Assembly: GCA_036346255.1 (NCBI GenBank)
Contig: CM070633.1
Span: 8,618,001 to 8,682,000 of the forward strand
Source: Ampelocalamus luodianensis
Lineage: Eukaryota; Streptophyta; Magnoliopsida; Poales; Poaceae
Direction: 5' to 3'
DNA: 64,000 nucleotides
The notes beneath the pieces are model-generated. The model was given only the letters and a program-made list of their open reading frames with translations, made no database searches and was not told where the DNA came from. The number at the start of each line of letters is the position of its first letter. The stretch's first letter is position 1. This document shows, in pieces, positions 1-11,771 of the stretch. The translations under genes were made by a program, and so were the position numbers.

Positions 1-315
1 CATCGACCTGTGTGAGCATCCATGTTTGCAGAATCAAGGTGTGTAACCTCCTTGCGAACATCTACGTCCTCGGAAGGCTCGACTACCGAGGATGAATCGA
101 GTTTCTCGAGAACAACTCCGGGCGGGATGGATGTCCATGTGGAAGCCATCCAGCCAACCGACCGCCGTAAAGTTTTCCTTTCTAGGAATGTGTTGGATCC
201 AAAACCAAGAAATGCTTTTCAAGTTTCCGCATTTCGCCAGATATGATAACATCTTGGTACTAAAGCATTGATACTCTTTCCTACTTGATTCACTACTAGT
301 TGAGAATCGCTTTCA

Positions 316-567
316 CTAGCAATCTGCGAATCCCGAGCTTAACGAGCCGCCAAGTCCTCGCCAAAGAAACCTTCGATTCGCCACATTGTTAGTAGCTGGA
401 AATTTTAACTGAATGGCGTAATTTATTTGTTCGCCAGTAGGGGAAATCAGGACGACCCCAGCCCCTGAGCTGTGTAGCATCAAGGAACCGTCGAAGTACA
501 TTGTCCACTCATCGTGGTGTTCGTACTTGGGCCCTTGGGTGGGTTTATGGTTTTGTCCATTCGGCAA
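316..567 (-). pseudogene. Tat-type gypsy RNase H fragment
   Basis: The minus-strand ORF contains a WTMYFDGS block followed by a GAGVVLISPTG stretch and a FPATNN motif. These are the conserved start of the second RNase H domain found in Tat retrotransposons. The aspartate of YFDGS would be a catalytic metal ligand. After NNVAN the expected EY...AL block is lost, apparently through a frameshift. Further left, 34-252 on the same strand looks like continuing polyprotein, but I could not assign it. Confidence 0.75.
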
Positions 568-1315
568 TGAACTCTGCTATTGCCTAGGACTTGATTGCTG
601 TTCGTGGGATGAAATGGAGGTCAAACACCCCAAGCTCAATCGCCTATTTTGCTATTCGTCCTGACGGCTCCCTATTTCCTAGGACTTGACCAAGAGGATA
701 TCCAGTCGGTACGACCACTTTGTGGGCCTAAAAATAATGCCTTAGTTTCCTTGAAGCCATAAGGAGACCATAGAGCAGCTTTTGTACCTATGGATATCTT
801 TCTTTTGGTCCATGTAAGACTTCGCTTACGTAATATATCGGTCGTTGAACATGATCTCGTTCTACGACCAGTACACCACTAACCGTTTGTGGCGTTGCAG
901 CCACGTAAATTAGCAATGTCTCTCCCAATCTTGGAGAAACTAAGATGGGGGGACTCGTAAGGTACCGTTTTAGTTCTTCGAAAGCGTTGCTTGCCTCTTT
1001 AGTCCATTCGAAACTTCCATGTTTCTGAGAAGCTTAAAGAAAGGTAGTCCTTTTTCGCCTAACCGCTATGAAACGACTTAGTGCCGCCATACACCTGTTA
1101 GTTTATGAACTTACTTTGTGGTCGAGCGCGATCCGATCGATGGCGGTGATTTTACTGGTTTGCTTCGATGCCCTAGTCAAACTAAGAATGAGAAGCTTTC
1201 CGACTAAACTCCGAACACGCATTTCTCTGGATTTAACTTAAGGTTATGACGTCTTAAGTTATTGAAAGTCTCCTGTAGATCTAGAATGTGATCGCCGGTG
1301 TTGATGCTCTTTACG

Positions 1316-1710
1316 ACAAGATCATCGACGTATGCTTCAAGATTCCGACCTATCTATGGACTAAAGGTCTTTTGCATCAACCTTTGGAACGTTGCACCAG
1401 CATTTTTGAGACTAAATGAGATCTCTACATAGCAGAAAGTACCATATGGAGTGATGAAGGAAGTTTTCTCTTCATCTTCTTTACTCATATTAATGTGGTG
1501 ATACCCTGAGTAAGCATCTAAAAAACTTAACAACTCACAGCCGGAAGTAGAGTCTACAAGTTGATCAATGCGAGGAAGGGGAAAGTCATCATTCGGACAA
1601 GCTTTATTAAGATTTGTAAAGTCAATACACATTCGCCATTTTCCATTGGCTTTTCTAACCATTACAGGATTGGCGAGCCACTCGGGTGGTCGACTCACGA
1701 ATGAACCCAC
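1316..1710 (-). pseudogene. Tat-type gypsy reverse transcriptase fragment
   Basis: The ORF 1710-1354 encodes the RT fingers and palm: a PVMVRKANGKWRMCIDF stretch, CPNDDFPLPRID, then SFLDAYSGYHHI with the first catalytic aspartate, and an ATFQRLM block. The frame ends in a TAG stop at 1356-1354. The catalytic YVDD tetrad lies in the same frame seven codons later, at 1332-1321, so a single nonsense change cuts off the active site. RT without YVDD cannot polymerise, so this copy is inactive. Confidence 0.85.
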
Positions 1711-2148
1711 TTTGAGAAGCTTGCCAATCTCGATCGATTGCTTTTTCCGATCAAGTGCGAAACGCCTTAGCTTCGCTGACCGATTTTTTGTTAGGCTGCA
1801 AAGCTAGCCTATGCTCGATCACCTCCCTAGGGACTCCGGGCATATCGGACGCCTGCCAGGCGAATACGCCCTGGTTTGCTCTGAGGAAGGAGACGAGCGA
1901 CTCTTCCTATTTAGGTTGAGTCCGCCCGACCAGATCTTGGCACCTCTAGAGAAGCGCTTTGCCGAGTTGTGCCTCCTTTATCCGGGTCGGAAGATTTTGG
2001 TGTCATCTTTGGTCTCGAGTGTTTGACCCGCATGTTAATGGTGTTAGTTCCCCTGTCGAAGTTCATCGACCGTTCTAAACATTTCGATCGCATGCGTAGG
2101 CTATTTTTCGATCGCTCGAATCGTGATTACACCTTTGGTCCCGCATTT

Positions 2149-2823
2149 TCAAACTCGATAACCATAATGCGTGGCTATTAGGAATTTTGCTAAAGCTGGA
2201 CGACCAAGGATTGCATTATATGCGGTTTCGAAATTTACCACATCAAATAAAAAATTTTCTGTTCGGAAGTTGTTGGGCTTTCCGAACGTAACCAGTAGGG
2301 ACAAGTGCCCTATTGGCTTGGCGGTAGATCCAGGAACTATGCCATGGAAGGCATATTTCACAGGTTTTACCTTGGATTTGGGAATCTGCATATTTTCCAA
2401 AGCACTTGCAAATAAAATATTTAGAAAACTACCCCCATCTATCACGACCCGATTAACCTTGCAGTTATTAATAGTAGGCTCAACGATAATTGGAAACCTA
2501 CCTGGTCGAGTCGAAGGAATAGGGCAATCTTCTTTGCTGAAGGAGATTATTGTCTCTGACCACCTTGAAGGTTTAATGGCGATCGAAGCTTCGGTAAGGT
2601 TGACTTCTCGCTCCATGGCTTTCAAGTGACATCTGGACTTGTACGAAGAGGATCCACCGAAGATCACATCGATAGTGTGCTGAGGTTCTTGGTACTCTAT
2701 TTCTTCGTCACCATCTTTGTCCTTCTTGGAGCTTGTTTCCCCGAGCTCTTGTATCGACGGGAGTGGACCTTTACCTGCATAATAATCTTCCAGCTTCTTT
2801 TGCCAAGCACGACAATTGCGCAA
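2149..2823 (-). pseudogene. Tat-type gypsy aspartic protease region
   Basis: This 224-codon minus-strand ORF links the end of gag to the retroviral-type aspartic protease. The protease active-site loop reads VVIDGGSFLNILF (D-G-G-S in place of D-S/T-G), a form usual in Tat elements. An AILGRPALAKF block follows, corresponding to the conserved ILGR.. motif near the protease C-terminus. Upstream, a TIDVIFGG block marks the gag-protease linker. This is one of the longest open stretches left in the element. Confidence 0.83.
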
Positions 2824-4936
2824 GTCGTGTCCTGCTTGCTGGTGGAGAGGACACCACTTCTTACTTTTCTTGTAATCATTGGTCGGGGCTTTGGCTTTGC
2901 CATGACCAGAATAATCCTTTCTTCCTTGGTAAACTTTTCAGAAATGCGAAGAACCTCCTTATCGCTGGTTCGCCATGCTTCTTTTCTTGAGAGTCTTCTT
3001 TTACTTCTTTCTCGTCCTATCTAAGCCATGTTGGGGAATTTTATCTTTTCGATCAATGGCCTCGTTCCACTCAACCGCTTCACTGGTCGTCGCGTACTTG
3101 TCAGCCATATCGAAGAGCTCGATGGTTGTTCGTGGGGATGTATAGCTAAATCCTCCGTAAACCTTCGATTTCTCAATCCCGCTTGAAAGCTTGGATAATG
3201 TAAGATTTCGCAACCTCTCGTATTGAGTTACGAACTTGGCTAAATCTTTTGATGTACTATCGGAGAGTCTCGTTAGATTTTTGTCGATTCTATGGAGATC
3301 GCCTTCCTTTCCAGGGCGATCATACGCACCTTGAAATTTCAGAATCAAAAGGTCGCAGAGTTGTTCCAAGTATACACTGCACCGACCGAGGTTCAACAAC
3401 CACAATCGGCTGGTCCTTCTAATACCGTAGGAAGATAGTTTGCCATTACATTTTCATCACCACCAGCGGCTCTAATAGCGGTGGTATATATTTGGAGAAA
3501 TTCCAAAGGATTTTGTGTCCCATTGAATTTATCCAGATTGGCCGGTCGGAACCTATTTGGCCAACGCACGGCCTGGAGCCCTACTGAGAAGGCTCGACAG
3601 CCTGTGATAGTTTCATGGCGCCTTCTTTGAAAAGGTGCCGGATTATAATCGGTTGGAGACCGGTTTCTAAGATTAGATTGTCGGTGCTCCGGTGTTCCGA
3701 TTCGGTCGTGGATGTTATTAGAACGCCTCCGATCGCTTGCCTGGTTTAGGTGATGTCGAAGATCACCAGGTCCAAGCGATTGCTCCTCTCAACGGCGAAG
3801 GTGGGGATTCCAGCGCTCTTCTCCCTCGCGACTTGTTGGTCGTAATCATCGAGGTGGTCGTAGATCACCGATCCTCAACATGACCATGCCGCCCCCGCCG
3901 AAGAATCGCCGAGACGGTCATGGTCTGACTTTGCAGATGCCTTCGTTTCCAATATGCTTTTGTGCGTTGCATTGTCTGTTGGATGATCTCTGATACTTGA
4001 CCTACAAGTTGGACAAAACCCGAGTCTCGCCAAAGCAGGCAGGAGTATTTAACATATCCCTAACTCGCTGCAGGTTTTGAATTGTTACCGAAGGTCTTGG
4101 AGGATTTCGCGTAAGAAGGTGTCTGATGGCTTGAACCCCCGATCTCCTGGTCGGTCTTGCTTGGTTCCTTACATTGGTTTGGGCAGATCAGCATTAACCG
4201 ATGGACGCCCACCGCCTCGTTACCTCCGCATTTGGTGCTTGACCGCCCGCATCATCTCTATTATTATGTGGTGGTGAGACAACGTATGGAGGACCGCATA
4301 CGGTATTTTGATCTGCATTCCGATCGCATTGACCTCGCGCCAGCAGTTGATCCTCCGATGAGCTTCCGCCGTAATCGATGGAGAGCCTTCGAGCTTCTCG
4401 CGAAGCTTCCACGATGGAGATTTGCCGTGATCGCACCTCCCGAGGTTTTCGTAAAGGTCTCAACCGATCCGCGAATTGCCGATCGAATGTCGAAGTCTTA
4501 TCATCCCCACTTGGTTTATGACCGTGGAGGTTTCATTGACACCGCCACCAGTGCCTGCTGGCTTCGGAATTGCTAGAAGCCGCTGGTGAGTACCTATCAA
4601 CCATGATCGCATCAAAGGTATATTTAACCTCGAGTTGCGGTGTTGAATTTTCGCCACCTTTCTTGCCGGGTCGAAAAGTAGGACTTGTTGAGGCTTTTGG
4701 TGTTCCAATTGGTCAAGCACTTCTTCAAAACCGCCATCGATCGAAGCGGTATCCTCATCCATCCGGCCGACTCGCCGATTTTGCGATGGGCGAACCGGCG
4801 AGGAGGAGGATGATGAAGAGATTCCGTTTTCCTCCATGGCGCGCATGCATGCGTCCATATCGAGGTTGGCGTAGTCCGCCAGGTCGAACCAATTTTCTTT
4901 ATCCCAACTTCCCGTCATAACGGCATGAGCGATCAC
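2697..4936 (-). pseudogene. Tat-type gypsy gag, broken
   Basis: The 5' end is the ORF 4936-4460, starting MIAHAVMTGSWDKENW about 80 bp inside the LTR. The central part is the ORF 3405-3001. It contains DLLILKFQGAYDRPGKEGDLHRI, the conserved retrotransposon gag core, followed by a LAKFVTQYERLRN stretch. The 3' part near 2900-2700 continues toward the protease. Between these pieces (about 4460-3405) the frame is broken by several stops and shifts. No intact nucleocapsid knuckle was found. Confidence 0.7.
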
Positions 4937-5016
4937 AAACGGGGAATGGACAAATATTTGATAGCAGAGTAAATTCTTCCAAGATTCCTCGTCGCGCTCC
5001 CCACGGAGGGCGCCAG

Positions 5017-5642
5017 CTGTCGACGATCAAGACGTCGATCTTACGAAAACAAAAGGAGAGAGTGACGTAGGAAATCTAGGGTAATAATGGGACTACTCTT
5101 TTATTAGTATGAACTGGGTTTTACAGGGGATGCCTCCTGACTAGGTGATGAACTACTCCTGTATACACTGAGAACACTACTTGTTCCTTTACAATGTTAG
5201 ACTTAAAACACGGATCTAAGACTTGTGCTTCAGTCCGATCCTCTCCTGCTCCGTTCATGCTCCATCTTTAAATAGCCTTTGAAGAGGTGGTAGTTACTTC
5301 TGGAGAAGGTGTCTGATGTGAAGCGTTGCGACTGGTCGGAGTTGGGTGACGGTTGATGAAAAGTCAACCGTTCGACGGTTGTATGTCTATGAGACATATA
5401 ACCGCATGGTGGTTATTCATCAGTGCTTCTGGATAAGAAACGTCGTGTGGTATGGAACATGCACGTGTTCCATTCATCACACGTAGAGAATATACCGAAT
5501 CAGCCCAAGTATCGCCATACCTTTACGAGCAGTTCTCCTGGTTAGGAGCTTGGGATAGGCCTTCATCCAACCAGGGTATCCATTATGTAACCTCTGAAAT
5601 TTCTACGACCAGTGAGGTCGTGCACCTCAGGGGTTACGACCA
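5017..5642 (-). repeat. LTR of the Tat-type gypsy element (its 5' LTR on the minus strand)
   Basis: It begins TGTCGACGATC on the plus strand directly beside the primer-binding site. It ends with TG..CA symmetry at about 5642 (GGGGTTACGACCA); a second possible CA end lies at 5700. On the minus strand it starts TGGTCGTAACCCCTG. The matching LTR at the other end of the element is outside the window, so the boundary cannot be confirmed by comparison. Confidence 0.65.
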
Positions 5643-5701
5643 TGAAGACGTATGGTCTGCTATGTATTTAAATAATACATAGAGGTTTTAATCCTCGTCA
5701 A

Positions 5702-6109
5702 GTTCGATCCTCCCCTGCTCCGTCCATGCTCCATCTTTAAATAGCCTTTGAAGAGGTGGTAGTTACTTCTGGAGAAGGTGTTTGATGTGAAGCGTTGCGA
5801 CTGGTCGGAGTTGGGTGACGGTTGATGAAAAGTCAACCGTTCGACGGTTATATGTCTATGAGACATATAACCGCATGGTGGTTATTCATCAGTGCTTCTG
5901 GATAAGAAACGTCGTATGGTATGGTATATGCATGTGTTCCATTCATCACACGGTAGAGAATATACCCAAATCGCCCAAGTATCGCTCATACCTTTTACGA
6001 GCGCTTCTCCTAGTCGGGAGCTTGGGATAGGCCTTCATCCGACCAGGGTACCCATTATGTAACCTCTGGAATTTCTACGACCAGTGAGGTCGTGCACCTC
6101 AGGGGTTAT
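5702..6109 (-). repeat. Partial second copy of the Tat-type LTR in direct repeat
   Basis: The sequence from 5233 to about 5640 is repeated from 5702 to about 6109 with few differences. Both copies start GTTCGATCCTC/GTCCGATCCTC and end CAGGGGTTA. The repeat period is 469 bp. The second copy lacks the outer 216 bp of the LTR next to the primer-binding site. It could be an internal LTR duplication or a truncated older LTR. Short spacer sequence (5643-5701) ending AATCCTCGTCA separates the copies. Confidence 0.8.
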
Positions 6110-8432
6110 GATTATTGTGTAAAACTTCAAAATTGCATATCTTTGTCATTTTAGCTCCTTTTTGAGTGATTCAAATTGCATTAGCTCTGGAATAAAATGA
6201 ACTTTAATCTGAGAATGAACTCATGCAATTTTTTGTGGTAGAAAATGATATGAACTGTATTCACTTGTTAACATAAAATGTTGTCTAGAAATTCATTAGA
6301 ACTTAGAAAATGCATAAGTATTTCTCTGTAATTCCAAACTGAGCAAACTGATATGTGTAGGTTTCCTCTGTTAATATGTTTTAGCCTAGAATGTGGTCCA
6401 TGTAGGTTTTTACTTCTGAAATTAACATAGTGTTACTTTTACAACTTAAAAAAATCATAACAAATTCATTTTAACTCCAAATTGAGTAAATCCACTTTTG
6501 TTGTCCTTAGGATGTCATTATCTATCTACCAGAAAAATTTTAGGTTCTAGATCTTTCTGGAAATTTGTGTCATGAACAGTAACCAAAATTAATTTATTTA
6601 GGATTTTTCAGGCTGAGAAAACTTGTTTAGGCTATAACTTTTTAATGCTTATTCGAAATAACTTGATTCTTATTTCTAAATTCATCTAAAATCATGCCCT
6701 TGCTGCTGTATAAATGTCATGATATTTGGATGACTTTTACTGTTGAGTTCTGTTTGATGTTCTTCGTTCTTATCGGGTTTTTCGCGTTCTTGCATTAGGT
6801 TGCGAAGAATGTTTTGAACCTGAGGGCTCCCCTCTGCAGCAAGAGCAAGGCCAGCAAGACAAGTAGATCTAGCATCATTTGATCATGTTGCTCCTATTAT
6901 TTTCAAATTCTAATATGTTGTTTGCAAATTCTACGTATGCATTGCTATCTTGTTTTAAGCTATTGTCGATTAGTTGACCTATTAGATGCATCATCTGTAG
7001 GTAAATGTTTATCCTCTACTACTGAGCCTAGGGCTACTTTGCTGTGATTTTGGGTTCGTTGGATGAGCCCTTGTCACTTAGTAGTACAAGTTAAAATGCT
7101 TAGACATGCTTAGCTACCGGTAGAAATGGGCGGTTATCGACTTGTCGATAACCTTGATCATACAAAACTTATTATGGCTCTATGTTTCAACTTTGTGCTA
7201 TGTTTAATTGTGAAAACTAAAAATAAAAACAAAAACGATTTAGACTTGGGCACAATGGTAAGTTGGTGTGTTTCTGGGTGTGAATGGTTGGTGCCCGAGT
7301 CAACAAGAATTGAACATCTTGTGTCACACTATCCAAGCATTTTAGCGTGTTAACCACACTAGAGGGAAATGTGACCTCTCTTGACTTAGTACTTTAGCGT
7401 GTGTTAGCTATGGGTCGCAGGAGGGATGGTGTTGGGAGCATGGTAGTTGTCCGAAAGCTTTACCCCGGGTGGGTAGTTGTCTTTCGGCTTTACCATGTAA
7501 GCGTATGAGTTTCTATCCATACGAACGGCTCGTAGTTGATACACAATATTGGAAATGTCTCGTAGGACTTAGCCGTGCCGGCATACCTTTGGAAGTGTGC
7601 TAATCTTGTGGCTTAAAGGCGGTCTGAAGTGTGGGTACATTGGTACACCCCTGTAGGGTTTGAACTATTCGAATAGCCTCGTCTTAGCTTATGTACATGC
7701 TTGGTTAGGTTTTGCAAGAGTTAGACTACAATCTTTTTAATTAAAACTTGATGGGTGGTACGAATCGGGGATTCGTACTATGTTGTGGTGTCTATTGGGT
7801 TAGTCACCTCTAGGTGGTTACTTGTTATTTATTATTACTCGCTGTTATTTCAATGCTTAAAAAAAATAGATTCTACAAATTGCCTTCAATCTATTACATT
7901 ATTGTAAATGAAAATTGCTTTATGCGTCCAATTAACCATATAACCATCTCATTTGTTACAGCTTTCATTTAGCTATGTATAGGCTTGTTACTCGTAAGTC
8001 TTGCGAGTACATTATTGTACTCACCTGCATTGCTTGTTGAGTGAAGAGGAGGAAGTGGGTCCCCAAGGGACCTACTTCTGTGAGTTTTGCTGTGAATCGT
8101 GCTACTAGCTTGGCGGCCTGGTCGGTTGCCTTGTGGGTTATGGCTAATCGGTCGTCTTTTGTTCATAGCCATCTTATGGCACTTTTGCTTTCGCTGTTAT
8201 TGTTACTTTGATGTTATTTGGTCGGTCGGCTCTTTTGTAATAACTCTATATATGTATGTCTTTGCTAGACTTGTTATTATGTGATGTATGGAATTGATGC
8301 ATGCTTTTGTAAAGATGTATGTGTGCTGCAATTCTGGGAAACACATGTCCATCGAGGCACGGTGTATTTGGTTTGTGATGCTAGGGCCAAGGGAAGGCTA
8401 AGTATTACAAGCTAAATAAACCGGGTCTCACA
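6110..8432 (+). repeat. 5' LTR of Tekay-type gypsy element A, 5'-truncated
   Basis: It ends GTCTCACA at 8432, three bases before a methionine-tRNA primer-binding site, so it is the 5' LTR of the gag-pol that follows. The expected TGTAAC start is missing; the left part is lost or replaced by the neighbouring Tat LTR. It contains the GTGGGTA block and a CTATTCGAATAG palindrome (7665-7676). A GAGTAC-6-GTACTC stem-loop (8005-8022) is shared with the other Tekay-type LTRs in the window. Confidence 0.78.
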
Positions 8433-8436
8433 AAGT

Positions 8437-8450
8437 TGGTATCAGAGCCA
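8437..8450 (+). other. Primer-binding site (initiator Met-tRNA) of element A
   Basis: The sequence TGGTATCAGAGCCA is complementary to the 3' end of plant initiator methionine tRNA. It lies 4 bp after the LTR end. Minus-strand cDNA synthesis of element A would have started here. Confidence 0.9.
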
Positions 8451-9157
8451 TACTGACCGTAGAAGCCCCTAGCTTGGCCGCCTTTAGGATATTTTGAAAA
8501 CTTAGTTTCTAAATATCAAATGATTTATGAAAATCTGAAGTAAGCTCTCAGATTTTATTTCTTACCTATCTTAGCTTGCTCATCTTACCTTGTCCTGTTA
8601 AGTTTTGAAGTGCTGATTTTCCTCTCATCGTCCTTCAAAAGATAGTTGCTTATCGGTTAAATTGGTTTTGGGAGAACCATGAGAGTTATAGATGGAAGTG
8701 TTGGCTGTCTTTTGGTGAAGGTTAGGAGCTTCTGGAGTTGGAGATTTCGGCCAGGGACTTGGAGGAGAAATCCGAACAGCAAGCTTCAGATTCTAGACAG
8801 CTAGCTATTCGTAGTATGTAGGACTGAAAATGAGAGGTTAATCCAACTAAAACTTGTGCGGATATAAGGGTAAGATGTGATATGGGTCAGCTAAGTGTCT
8901 AACCCTTCTTTAGGTGGTTTTACCTTGCTTTTTAGCGGTGTTGGACCAAGGGTTGTGTTCTGAAATTGCCTTCCTAAAACTGATTGCTCGTTCTTCCATA
9001 CAAGTTAGTCATACCGGAAAGTTGATTTTGTAAATTGAGGACTTGTACTGGTTTTGTGACAGTTTTCAAGCTTTTGGAGTTCGTTTCTTGAGCGTGTTAA
9101 TTATTTACCCTTGTCTTCCGTCCCGGAATTGTTGCTGACTTATCTTAGTGAAACAGG

Positions 9158-10195
9158 ATGGCTGAAAGAACCCGTAGTGGTCAGAGTCAGCCGGCTGGTC
9201 CAGATGAGGAGCTCCCGCCTCCTCCGACCATGGCTGAGGTTCTTGCTCAGATCGAGCGGAACCGTATAGATCAAACGCGGATCCTAGAGGTTATCGCGAG
9301 GAACACCTCCACTCCCTCCGGTGCCTCTGGATCTGGAGGTGGTGGACATCAGTCTCGAGGGGGACTCTCGGAGTTCCTCCGTACTCAGCCGCCTACTTTC
9401 TCCCGGTCTGAGGACCCTCTTGACGCGGATGATTGGCTGCGTCTGGTTGAGCGAAAGCTCAACATCGCTCAGTGCTAGGAGCACGAGAAGGCACTCTTTG
9501 CGTCCCATCAGCTTGAGGGTACAACACTCTCATGGTGGGAGAACTTCCTCGCCATGCAGCCCGCTGGCCATGTGGTTACTTGGGAGGAGTTTCACACTGC
9601 GTTCCGTCGGGCTCATGTCCCCGCCGGCCTTATGAAGCTGAAGAAGAAGGAGTTCCTTGCGCTCAAACAGGGGCGCAAATCTGTGACTGAGTACCTCCAT
9701 GAGTTCAACCATCTGGCGAGGTATGCTCTTGCTGAGGTAGCCACTGATGAGGCCAAGCAAGAGAAGTTTATGGAGGGCTTGTCTGAGGAGCTGTAGAACA
9801 AGCTCTCTATTGTGGACTTCCCCGACTTCCAGACCTTGGTGGACAAGGCCATCGTTGCCGAGCACAAGGCGAGTCCCGCAAGCGCAAGTGGGAGGCCCAG
9901 CAGTCTGCACAGGCCAGCCTCTCTCGTCCCTGTGTTAGGCCAGCTCCGGTGGCCCATTCTCAGGCTTCACTACCGCCGAGGCCGTTGGTGCGCCTCGCCC
10001 CCGCAGCCGGAGCCACGCCACGCACTGCGCCCAAGAGCAAGGTGGCCTCTGCAATCCGGCTGCCGAGGTCACTTGCTTCTCCTGCAACAAGAAGGGCCAC
10101 TATGCCAACAGTTGCTGTCAGAGGACTGGAGCGGCCCCTCTTCCTAATGGAGGACGCGAGCAAGGGAGTGGTCATCCACCTGACCAGAAGGTAGT
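9158..10195 (+). pseudogene. Element A gag (Tekay-type chromovirus), decayed
   Basis: It starts MAERTRSGQSQPAG. The frame contains the retrotransposon gag core: DADDWLRLVERKL, a LSWWENF block, VTWEEFHTAFRRAHVP and LKKKEFLALKQG. Stops occur at 9476 (TAG) and at 9794 (TAG where glutamine is expected). A frameshift between about 9880 and 10060 moves the rest to another frame. There a CCHC zinc knuckle is intact at 10074-10115 (C-F-S-C-N4-H-N4-C, reading CFSCNKKGHYANSC). Gag would form the particle and bind RNA; this copy cannot be translated through. Confidence 0.88.
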
Positions 10196-10205
10196 CCAGA
10201 AGACC

Positions 10206-11771
10206 TAGGGCGTGGGAAGTGGCCGAGTCAACCATATCTCGGCTGAGGAGGCACAGGAGGCACCCGGCATTGTGTTGGGTACGCTTCTTGTCAATTCTCG
10301 CCCAACTGCAGTATTATTTGATTCAAGAGCTTCGCATTCCTTTATTTCAAGATCTTTTGCTGCTGCTTGTGATCTTCACTTTGTTCCTTTGGTGGTGCCT
10401 TTGCTCTCCGGGTTCGGAAATGAGAGCTGATCAAGAATGCCGGGATGTTCCTATTGAAGTCGAAGGAGTGGGATTCTTGGCGAACCTCATCCTACTCAAC
10501 TCAGCGAGCCTGGATGTGATTCTTGGCATGGATTGGTTGTCCCAACACTTGGGGCAAATTGATTATGCTAGGAAGATTGTCTACCTCACCAGCCCCTCAC
10601 GCGAACAGGTTGGGTTTTCGCCGCAGCTGCAAGGGTCACATCTTTGTGCACTTGAAGCGAAGCCAGCCTTGGAGATTCAGGATGTTCCCACAGTGTGTGA
10701 CTTTGTGGATGTTTTTCCTGAAGATTTGCCTGGGATGCCTCCAGTTCGAGACCTGGAGTTCGTCATCGAGTTGTTGCCCGGTACCGCCCCAATTTCGAAG
10801 GCGCCTTATCGGATGCCTCCTAATGAGTTGGAGGAGTTGAAGAAGCAACTAGGTGAGCTTCAAGCGAAGGGTTTTATCCGTCCTAGCTTATCTTCTTGGG
10901 GTTGTCCTATGATCTTTGTGAAGAAGAAGGACAAGACCTTGCGCATGTGTGTTGATTACCATCCGCTTAATGAGGTGACGGTAAAGAACAAGTATCCTTT
11001 GCCTCGCATTGATAATCTTTTTGACTAGTTGACTGGAGCTCGGTTATTCTCCAAGATTGACTTGAGGTTGGGGTATCATTAAGTTAGGATTAGGGCGGAG
11101 GATATTCCGAAGACGGCTTTCACTACTCACTACAGTCTGTACGAGTTCACCATCATGTCTTTTGGCTTAACCAATGCTCCAGCATTATTCATGAACCTTA
11201 TGAACTCGGTATTCATGAAGTATTTGGATAAGTTTGTTGTGGTATTCATTGATGATATTTTTATCTACTCCAAGAGTGAAGAAGAGCATGCTGAGCATCT
11301 GAAGCTTGTATTGGGAAAGCTGCGTGAGCACCAGCTGTATGCAAAGTTCAGCAAGTGCGAGTTCTGGTTGAAGGAAGTGGCATTCTTAGGCCATGTTCTT
11401 TCAGCAGGAGGTGTAGCTGTGGATCCTACCAAGGTTAGTGATGTGCTATCTTGGGGTCAGTCCAAGTTAGTCACCGATGTGCGGAGTTTTCTTGGTTTAG
11501 CAGGTTATTACCGTCGTTTCATCGAGAACTTCTCCAAGATCGCGAAGCCGATGACTGAGTTGCTCAAGAAAGACAAGAAGTTTGTGTGGTCCTCTGCTTG
11601 TGATGAGAGTTTTCAGGAACTCAAGAAGCGATTGACTTCAGCCCCAGTACTTGTTCTTCCTGATGTCTACAAGAGCTTTGATATCTTTTGTGACGCCTCT
11701 CGTCAGGGACTCGGTTGTGTTCTTATGCAAGAAGGCACGGTGGTGGCCTATGCATCAAGGCAGTTGAGGCC
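10206..11771 (+). pseudogene. Element A pol part 1: protease, reverse transcriptase, start of RNase H
   Basis: The protease active site at 10320 reads DSRAS, so the catalytic-loop glycine (DSGAS) is changed to arginine. A frameshift near 10425 is followed by the LGMDWL block. RT runs from about 10690 with FVKKKDKTLRMCVDY and the KYPLPRIDNLFD block. Stops at 11026 (TAG) and 11080 (TAA) both stand where glutamine is expected. The catalytic FIDD lies at 11245-11256 and LGHVLSAGGV follows. The first RNase H block (FDIFCDASRQGLGCVL) is intact. The frame is then broken at 11771 by insertion of solo LTR B. Confidence 0.9.
11767..11771. repeat. Left target-site duplication of solo LTR B (AGGCC)
   Basis: AGGCC directly precedes TGTAACATCCC and is repeated exactly at 20118-20122 after the LTR end. 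The 5-bp duplication is that expected of a gypsy integration. Confidence 0.9.

Larger units (their letters stand above)
1..5016 (-). mobile_element. Tat-type Ty3/gypsy LTR retrotransposon, internal region, decayed, left end outside window
   Basis: Read on the minus strand, the order is gag (about 4936-2700), aspartic protease (2823-2149), reverse transcriptase (1710-about 1300) and RNase H (567-316). This is the gypsy order. Integrase and the other LTR would lie left of the window. The block CPNDDFPLPRID in RT and DGGS in the protease are typical of the non-chromoviral Tat lineage. Next to the LTR the minus strand reads TGGCGCC followed by CTCCGTGGGGAG, the usual primer-binding site type of grass Tat elements. 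Many stops and frameshifts show that the copy is dead. Confidence 0.88.
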
